A stretch of 33,748 bases of DNA from Xanthobacter tagetidis. Lineage in GTDB: Bacteria; Pseudomonadota; Alphaproteobacteria; Rhizobiales; Xanthobacteraceae. Below, piece by piece: positions 28,870 to 33,748 of this stretch. Position 1 is the first letter of the stretch; each line of letters opens with the position of its first letter. The notes below the pieces were generated by a model that was given only the letters and a program-made list of their open reading frames with translations, was not told the DNA's origin and ran no database searches. Both the position numbers and the translations under genes were made by a program. The stretch covers positions 1 through 33,748 of the forward strand of contig NZ_RCTF01000028.1 of assembly GCF_003667445.1 (NCBI RefSeq), read 5' to 3'.

Positions 28870-30281
28870 CCCGCCTGGTCCCTGAGGCGGCCGAGGCTTT
28901 CCTCGCGGCCGAGCACGGTGAGCACGTCGAAGATGGGCGGCGAGGTGCTCTTGCCGGTGAGCGCGGCGCGCAGCGGCTGGGCCACCGCGCCGAGCTTCAC
29001 GCCGGCCGCCTCCGCATACTGGCGCACCGCGGCCTCGGTGGCGGCGGCGGTCCACTCGGCGGCCTCCAGCAGCGGCAGCAGCCGGCCGAGATGCGCCTTG
29101 CCCTCGGCGGTGAGCAAGGCGGTGGCCTTCTCGTCCAGCGGGATCGGCCGCGCGACGAAGATGAACTCGGCATTGTCGAGCAGTTCCACCACCGTCTTCG
29201 CACGCTCCTTCAGCCCCGGCATGGCGGCGGCGAGCTGGGCGCGGCGCGCCTCGGTCATGCGGGCGAGGCGATGCGCCGCGTCGGGCAGATGCGGCACCAG
29301 CGCGTCGATGGCCGCCAGCAGGTCGGCATCGGCGGCGGCGCGCATGTACTGGCCATTGAGGCTTTCCAGCTTCTGGAAATCGAACCGCGCCGCCGAGCGC
29401 CCGACCTTGGCGAGGTCGAAATAGTCGATCATCTCCTGCGTGGAGAACACCTCCTGGTCGCCATGGCTCCAGCCGAGGCGCACCAGATAGTTGCGCAGCG
29501 CCGCCGGCAGGTAGCCCATGTCGCGATAGGCATCGACGCCGAGCGCGCCGTGGCGCTTCGACAGCTTGGCCCCGTCCGGCCCGTGGATCAGCGGGATGTG
29601 CGCCATCTGCGGCACGTCCCAGCCAAGCGCGCGGTAGATCTGGGTCTGGCGCGCGGCGTTGGTGAGATGGTCGTCGCCGCGGATCACGTTGGTGACGCCC
29701 ATGTCGTGGTCGTCCACCACCACCGCCAGCATATACGTGGGCGTGCCGTCCGAGCGCAGCAGCACCAAATCGTCGAGGTCCTTGTTGGGAAAGGTCACGG
29801 TGCCCTGCACCAGGTCCTCGATCACGGTCTCGCCGGTCTGCGGCGCGCGCAGGCGGATGACCGGGTCGCGGTCCTTCGGCCCCTCGGCCGGGTCGCGGTC
29901 GCGCCAGCGCCCGTCATAGCGCGGCGGCCGGCCCTCCTTGCGGGCCAGCTCGCGCATCTCGTCCAGCTCCTGCGGCGTCGCCCAGCAGCGATAGGCGTTG
30001 CCCTTGGCGAGCATCTCCTCCACCGCCTGCCGGTGCCGCTCGGCGCGGGCGAACTGGTAGATCGGCTCGCCGTCCCAGGTGATGCCGAGCCACTCGAGCC
30101 CCTCGATGATGGCGCTGATGGCCTCCTTGGTGGAGCGCTGGCGGTCCGTGTCCTCGATCCGCAGCAGCATCTTGCCGCCGGTGTGGCGGGCATAGAGCCA
30201 GTTGAACAGAGCCGTCCGCGCGCCGCCGATATGGAGGAAGCCCGTGGGGGAGGGGGCGAAGCGGGTGACGATGTCGGACAT
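28866..30281 (-). CDS. gltX: Glutamate-tRNA ligase
   Basis: GltX (471 residues, standard) charges tRNA-Glu, or in some alphaproteobacteria also tRNA-Gln, with glutamate. The class I signature is RFAPSPTGFLHIGGARTALF (HIGH-type HIGG), the KMSKS-type motif is KLSKRHG, and LRSDGTPTYMLAVVVDDHDM and RGDDHLTNAARQTQIYRALG are conserved. I started it at the ATG at 30281 (MSDIVTRFAPSPTG). The minus-strand tusA-like gene overlaps its 3' end by 4 nt. It is divergent from comEC. Confidence 0.97.
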   Translation of the reverse strand: MSDIVTRFAPSPTGFLHIGGARTALFNWLYARHTGGKMLLRIEDTDRQRSTKEAISAIIEGLEWLGITWDGEPIYQFARAERHRQAVEEMLAKGNAYRCWATPQELDEMRELARKEGRPPRYDGRWRDRDPAEGPKDRDPVIRLRAPQTGETVIEDLVQGTVTFPNKDLDDLVLLRSDGTPTYMLAVVVDDHDMGVTNVIRGDDHLTNAARQTQIYRALGWDVPQMAHIPLIHGPDGAKLSKRHGALGVDAYRDMGYLPAALRNYLVRLGWSHGDQEVFSTQEMIDYFDLAKVGRSAARFDFQKLESLNGQYMRAAADADLLAAIDALVPHLPDAAHRLARMTEARRAQLAAAMPGLKERAKTVVELLDNAEFIFVARPIPLDEKATALLTAEGKAHLGRLLPLLEAAEWTAAATEAAVRQYAEAAGVKLGAVAQPLRAALTGKSTSPPIFDVLTVLGREESLGRLRDQAG

Positions 30282-30499
30282 GGCGGCTCGGGAAACCTCT
30301 CGGGGAATGCCGCACGCGCGGCGCAGGCGGGTCGCCGGCAGGGCGCCGGGCGGCCGCGCCGCGGGGTGGCTCGCGGGTCGCCCCTGTAGCACAGGAGCAG
30401 CGGCAGGCATATGGCCGGCGGCACGGGGGCCGGGCTACGCCGGCAAGGGGAATCGAAACGGGCGTGCGCAGGCCTTTCAACCTGTGCGATCATTCCGCT

Positions 30500-30515
30500 C
30501 GCGCAGGCCTGCGCG
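30500..30515. promoter_or_regulatory. 16-bp palindrome upstream of comEC
   Basis: CGCGCAGGCCTGCGCG is an exact palindrome 18 bp before the chosen comEC start. The half GCGCAGGCCT also occurs at 30466-30475, 35 bp earlier. It might be an operator, but in sequence this GC-rich a chance palindrome of low complexity is possible. Confidence 0.3.
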
Positions 30516-30532
30516 GGTCCGGGGACCGGCCG

Positions 30533-33055
30533 ATGGGGCGGGGGATCGAGGCTGAGGGACGGCCACGGAGCGGCGCGCGCGCCGCGCCCGCGGGCGCCGT
30601 TCTGCCGCTGCCGGGCGCGCGATGGCTCGGCCCCATTCCCGGCCGCCTGAGCGCGGCGCTCGATGCGCTCGGCGCCCGCATGGCCGGCGAGGCGGCGGCG
30701 GAGATGGGATCCGGCCGGCTGATCCTGTGGCTGCCGGCGGCGTTCGCGGCGGGCATCGTGCTCTATTTCGGCGCCGACCGGGAACCCGCGCTCCTCGCTT
30801 CCGGCCTGCTGGTGGCGGCCCTGTCGGCGGGCGTCGTCGCCGCGCGCGCCCGGCCGCTCCTGCTGGCGGTGCTGCTGGCGCTGGCGTCCGCCGCTGCCGG
30901 CTTCGCGGTCGCCGGCTTGCGCACGGCGCTGATCGCCCACGCGGTGACGGCGCCGCCCAGCTTCCCGGTGCGGCTCGCCGGCCATGTGGAGCGGGTGGAG
31001 CGCCGCGCCAAGGGCGACCGCATCCTGCTGCGGCTCGACGGCCGGCCGGTGCGCGGGCTCGACCATCCGCCGGAGCTGGTGCGGCTCACCCTGCGCAAGG
31101 GCTGGGCCCCGCCGGTGGGCACGCCGGTGACGCAGCTCGCCCAATTGCTGCCGCCGCTCGGGCCGGCCATGCCCGGGGCGCACGATTTCGGCCGCGGCCC
31201 CTGGTTCGACGGCATCGGCGCGGTGGGCTACGGGCTCGGCCGGCCGAAGCCGGCGCCGGACATCGGCGCGCCGCCGCTCCCGGTGCGCGTCGCCACCGCG
31301 GTCGACGCCATGCGCCGGGACCTTTCCGGCCGAATCCGCGCGGTGATCGGCGGCACGCCGGCCGAGATCGCCGTGGCGCTGGTGGCGGGCGACCGGTCGG
31401 CCATCCCGGACCGGGTGGAGGAGGGCATGCGGGTGTCGGGCCTCACCCACATCCTGTCCATATCCGGCCTGCACATGGCGCTGGTGATGGGCACCCTGTT
31501 CGCCGCCGCGCGGGCGCTGCTGGCGCTGGTGCCGCCGCTGGCGCTGAGCGCGCCCATCAAGTCCCTCGCCGCCGCGGTGGCGCTGGCGGGCGGCGCCTTC
31601 TACCTCATCCTGTCGGGCAACGACGTGCCGGCCCAACGCTCGTTCGTGATGGCGGCGCTGGTGCTGGTGGGCGTCGCCGCCGGGCGGCCCGCGCTCACCT
31701 TGCGCACGGTGGCCGTGGCGGCGGTTCTGGTGCTGGCGCTCTCGCCCGAGGCGGCGCTGGAGCCGGGCACGCAGATGTCGTTCGCGGCGACGCTCGCTTT
31801 GGTGGCCGTCTATGAGCAGATGCGGCCCCTGCGCGCCAGGCCGCGGCCGGACGGATGGATCGCCCGTGGCGCCCTCATGCTCGGGCTGTTCTTCGCCGGC
31901 ATCGCGCTGACCTCGCTGGTGGCTGGGCTGGCCACCGCGCCCTACGGGGCGTTCCATTTCCAGCGGCTCGCGCCCTACGGGCTCCTGGCGAACCTCGCCG
32001 CCATGCCGGCGGTCTCGCTGGTGGTGATGCCGGCGGGGCTCGTCGGCGTGCTGCTGCTGCCGTTCGGCTGGGACGGGCTGGCCTGGCCGGTGATGGGGTT
32101 CGGCATCGAGATCATGCTGGCGGCCTCGGACGTCGTCGCGGCGCTGCCGGGCGCCGACCAGCGGGTCGGCGTGATGGGCGAGGCGAGCCTTGCCTTCGCC
32201 AGCCTCGCCCTCCTGTGCCTGTGCCTTCTGCGCGGCTGGATGCGCGCGCTTGCGGTGGTGCCGCTGGCGCTGGCCCTGATCGTGGCGCCGGCGCCGGTCC
32301 GTCCGGAAATCCTCATCGCCCCCAACGGCGAGACGGTGGCGGTGCGGGGCGCGGACGGCCGGCTCTCCATCCTCGGTGCGCGGGCGCACCGGCTGATCGC
32401 CGAGCAGTGGCTGACGCGCGAGGGCGACCGCCGCGCGGCGGACGACGGGGGGCTGGCCGCGGCCTTCGCCTGCGACCCCCTGGGCTGCGTTGCACCGCTG
32501 CCGAGCGGCGGCACCATCGCCGTGTCGCGCCGCGCCGAGGGCCTTGCGGCCGACTGCCTTTCGGCGCGCCTCGTGGTGACGCGCGACGCGGCGCCCCACG
32601 CCTGCCCGGCGCGGGTGGTGACGCCGGCCGTCCTGGAGCGTACCGGCACGATCGCATTCGTGGCGCAGGCGGGGAGGGCCGGGCGGCCTGGTCCCGCGGC
32701 GTCCGACGGGGCTGGTTCGGATGAGGTCCAGCGGACAGGCGATGGCCCGGACGGAGCGGGCGGGGCGGAGGACGCCGCGCGCCTGCTTTCGGATTTTCAT
32801 CTCCGCGCCGCACCGCTCGCGACGGGGCCGGCAACCGCGCCGGTGGCAGCGGCGCGTGCAGAGGACCAGGCGCACCCGCGCGCCGCCTCCGCACCCCCGG
32901 AGGGCCTGGCCTGGCGCAGCCTCACCGCCATCGCCACCCGGCCGCCGTCGCGCCAGCGGCCCTGGATGCCGGTTCTGTCCGAGCCGTCGGTGGCCGAGGA
33001 CCCCGCCGCGCTCGACCTCGAATCGCTGGCGGAGGATGCCGGCGACCCGCGGTGA
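30533..33055 (+). CDS. comEC: ComEC/Rec2-family membrane protein without nuclease domain
   Basis: ComEC forms the inner-membrane channel for single-stranded DNA during transformation. The N-terminal membrane helices and OB-like DUF4131 segment (GHVERVERRAKGDRILLRLD) are followed by the Competence domain, with THILSISGLHMALVMG and NDVPAQRSFVMAALVLVG. About ten hydrophobic helices are visible in all. The soluble C-terminal part (after about residue 590) has no HxHxDH motif, so the metallo-beta-lactamase domain is absent; the last 130 residues are Ala/Pro-rich. The start is uncertain: I use the ATG at 30533, with 30464 and later ATGs possible. It is divergent from gltX. Competence is not implied in itself. 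Confidence 0.88.
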   Translation: MGRGIEAEGRPRSGARAAPAGAVLPLPGARWLGPIPGRLSAALDALGARMAGEAAAEMGSGRLILWLPAAFAAGIVLYFGADREPALLASGLLVAALSAGVVAARARPLLLAVLLALASAAAGFAVAGLRTALIAHAVTAPPSFPVRLAGHVERVERRAKGDRILLRLDGRPVRGLDHPPELVRLTLRKGWAPPVGTPVTQLAQLLPPLGPAMPGAHDFGRGPWFDGIGAVGYGLGRPKPAPDIGAPPLPVRVATAVDAMRRDLSGRIRAVIGGTPAEIAVALVAGDRSAIPDRVEEGMRVSGLTHILSISGLHMALVMGTLFAAARALLALVPPLALSAPIKSLAAAVALAGGAFYLILSGNDVPAQRSFVMAALVLVGVAAGRPALTLRTVAVAAVLVLALSPEAALEPGTQMSFAATLALVAVYEQMRPLRARPRPDGWIARGALMLGLFFAGIALTSLVAGLATAPYGAFHFQRLAPYGLLANLAAMPAVSLVVMPAGLVGVLLLPFGWDGLAWPVMGFGIEIMLAASDVVAALPGADQRVGVMGEASLAFASLALLCLCLLRGWMRALAVVPLALALIVAPAPVRPEILIAPNGETVAVRGADGRLSILGARAHRLIAEQWLTREGDRRAADDGGLAAAFACDPLGCVAPLPSGGTIAVSRRAEGLAADCLSARLVVTRDAAPHACPARVVTPAVLERTGTIAFVAQAGRAGRPGPAASDGAGSDEVQRTGDGPDGAGGAEDAARLLSDFHLRAAPLATGPATAPVAAARAEDQAHPRAASAPPEGLAWRSLTAIATRPPSRQRPWMPVLSEPSVAEDPAALDLESLAEDAGDPR

Positions 33056-33140
33056 GCGTCCGCACGAGAGGGTATGCCGGCGGTGAAAGGCGAGACGGCA
33101 GGACGACGAACGGAAGGGGCGGCCCCATGATGGCCCCACC

Positions 33141-33343
33141 AACCGCCGTCATGCTCCGACTTGATCGGAGCATCCACGGCCGCCGTCATACCCAGCGCCT
33201 AGCCGCAGAATGGGCCCTCCTGTCAAGCCGGAGGGCGACGGCGGGACGGGGGGCAACGGCGGGGACGAAGGCAGGGATGGGGGCGAAGGTGTGGTTGGTG
33301 GCAGAACCTCGCGGCGTAACCCGCTGCCCTCCTGCATCCCTCC
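33141..33343. repeat. Array 2, copy 1 (A-B-linker)
   Basis: 203-bp unit with A at about 33150-33172, B at about 33213-33235, and a linker to 33343. The linker matches that of copy 2 with a few substitutions. Confidence 0.85.
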
Positions 33344-33547
33344 AAGCCGCCGTCATGCCCCGACTTGATCGGAGCATCCACGGCCGCCGTCATACCCAGC
33401 GCCTGGCCGCAGAATGGGCCCTCCTGTCAAGCCGGAGGGCGACGGTGGAGCGAGGGGCAACGGCGGGGACGAAGGCAGGGACGGGGGGCGAAGGTGTGGC
33501 TGTGGCAGAACCTTGCGCCGCAACCCGCCGCCCTCCTGCATCCCACC
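33344..33547. repeat. Array 2, copy 2 (A-B-linker)
   Basis: 204-bp unit. Its A element begins CATGCCCCGACTTGATCGG, a mix between the A and C left arms, which suggests recombination or gene conversion among the elements. Confidence 0.85.
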
Positions 33548-33633
33548 AACCGCCGTCATGCTCCGACTTGATCGGAGCATCCATGCGCCTCCCGGCCCAG
33601 CGCCTGGCCGCAGAATGGGCCCTCCGGTCAAGC
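33548..33633. repeat. Array 2, truncated copy 3
   Basis: A is intact. B stops after CCCTCCGGTCAAGC, so the left arm and loop are present while the right arm (CGGAGGGC) is missing. The break coincides with the end of the insertion sequence. Confidence 0.85.
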
Positions 33634-33748
33634 AACTGTGTTTCAGGCGTTGAATGGCGCGTCGTCTCGGACCATGGCGTTGAGGATGACGATCATCTTC
33701 CGCATGACGGCGGTGATTGCGAGCTTGGGTGGCTTTCCGGCGGCGACG
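33634..33748 (-). mobile_element. End of an IS110-family insertion sequence (partial)
   Basis: From 33634 the sequence no longer matches the palindrome array. The transposase stop codon lies only about 9 bp inside this border, so the non-coding tail at this end is very short, as in the IS110 group, where the long non-coding end is on the other side of the gene. The other end of the element is outside the window. Confidence 0.7.
33643..33748 (-). CDS. IS110-family transposase, C-terminal end (partial)
   Basis: The minus-strand frame encodes 34 residues before TGA at 33645-33643: GKPPKLAITAVMRKMIVIL, then NAMVRDDAPFNA. The pattern GKxxKxAxxAxMRKxxxxxNAM is the C-terminal end of the Transposase_20 domain of IS110/IS1111 transposases (DEDD enzymes guided by a bridge RNA in studied members). 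The rest, including the catalytic domain, is beyond the window. Confidence 0.78.
   Translation of the reverse strand, partial: VAAGKPPKLAITAVMRKMIVILNAMVRDDAPFNA

Larger units (their letters stand above)
33141..33633. repeat. Extragenic palindrome array 2, cut by an insertion sequence
   Basis: The same A and B hairpins as in array 1 recur three times here: A at about 33150-33172, 33355-33377 and 33557-33579, and B at about 33213-33235, 33417-33439 and a half copy at 33618-33633. The C pair is absent. The linker between units (with GGGACGAAGGCAGGGA and CCCTCCTGCATCC) is also repeated, giving a direct repeat of 203-204 bp. The first A-B unit has CCTCC-TGTCAAGCC-GGAGG in B. The 33056-33140 stretch before it holds nothing recognisable. 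Confidence 0.88.

Noticed and set aside
29822..33142. An open frame of 1,106 codons on the minus strand across comEC and the start of gltX
   Set aside because: It is a GC-rich antisense shadow. Its product is a low-complexity Arg/Gly/Pro/His mixture with no domain, while the plus strand encodes a clear ComEC and the minus strand a clear GltX in another frame.

Overview
This window is chromosomal DNA of a high-GC alphaproteobacterium. It most likely belongs to the Hyphomicrobiales (Rhizobiales), and a Xanthobacter/Azorhizobium-like lineage would fit. That placement rests on gene order and protein style, not on a database search: a zinc-free S14, a short-LID adenylate kinase, dapA near smpB, an NYN protein divergent from rpoZ, rplM-rpsI next to a hotdog thioesterase and a crotonase, and a ComEC protein without a metallo-beta-lactamase domain.

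Region 1 (1-12034) is the end of tuf followed by the S10 and spc ribosomal protein genes: rpsJ-rplC-rplD-rplW-rplB-rpsS-rplV-rpsC-rplP-rpmC-rpsQ, then rplN-rplX-rplE-rpsN-rpsH-rplF-rplR-rpsE-rpmD-rplO, then secY-adk. Most neighbours overlap by 1-8 nt or lie within 35 bp. The exceptions are gaps before rplN (191 bp), rpsN (123 bp) and secY (199 bp). The rplN and secY gaps hold strong hairpins, and the secY gap also holds a good promoter candidate. The usual downstream genes rpsM, rpsK, rpoA and rplQ are absent: two terminators follow adk and unrelated genes begin.

Region 2 (12348-15267) is a tightly overlapping three-gene envelope set. It encodes a 717-residue protein with four exactly spaced 122-residue BON-like repeats and an OmpA peptidoglycan-binding domain, a 37-residue membrane microprotein, and a membrane-anchored helix-hairpin-helix protein. 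I see this set as the best candidate for an undescribed system: it could link peptidoglycan, inner membrane and DNA.

Region 3 (15359-26178) is housekeeping. It holds a soluble lytic transglycosylase, dapA, a decayed toxin-antitoxin pair, smpB, a VOC-fold protein, a BCP-like peroxiredoxin, a family 5-like uracil-DNA glycosylase coupled to an NYN nuclease-like gene, rpoZ, rimO, a PaaI-type thioesterase divergent from a crotonase-fold protein, and a flavodoxin-fold NAD(P)H dehydrogenase.

Region 4 (26179-33748) begins with a perfect 16-bp palindrome and a promoter in front of rplM-rpsI. After the rpsI terminator comes an 1.1-kb array of nested extragenic palindromes arranged as about 3.3 copies of a roughly 330-bp unit. 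Next are tusA-like and gltX (minus strand), divergent from comEC. A second palindrome array follows, and its last palindrome is interrupted in the middle by the end of an IS110-family insertion sequence that runs out of the window.
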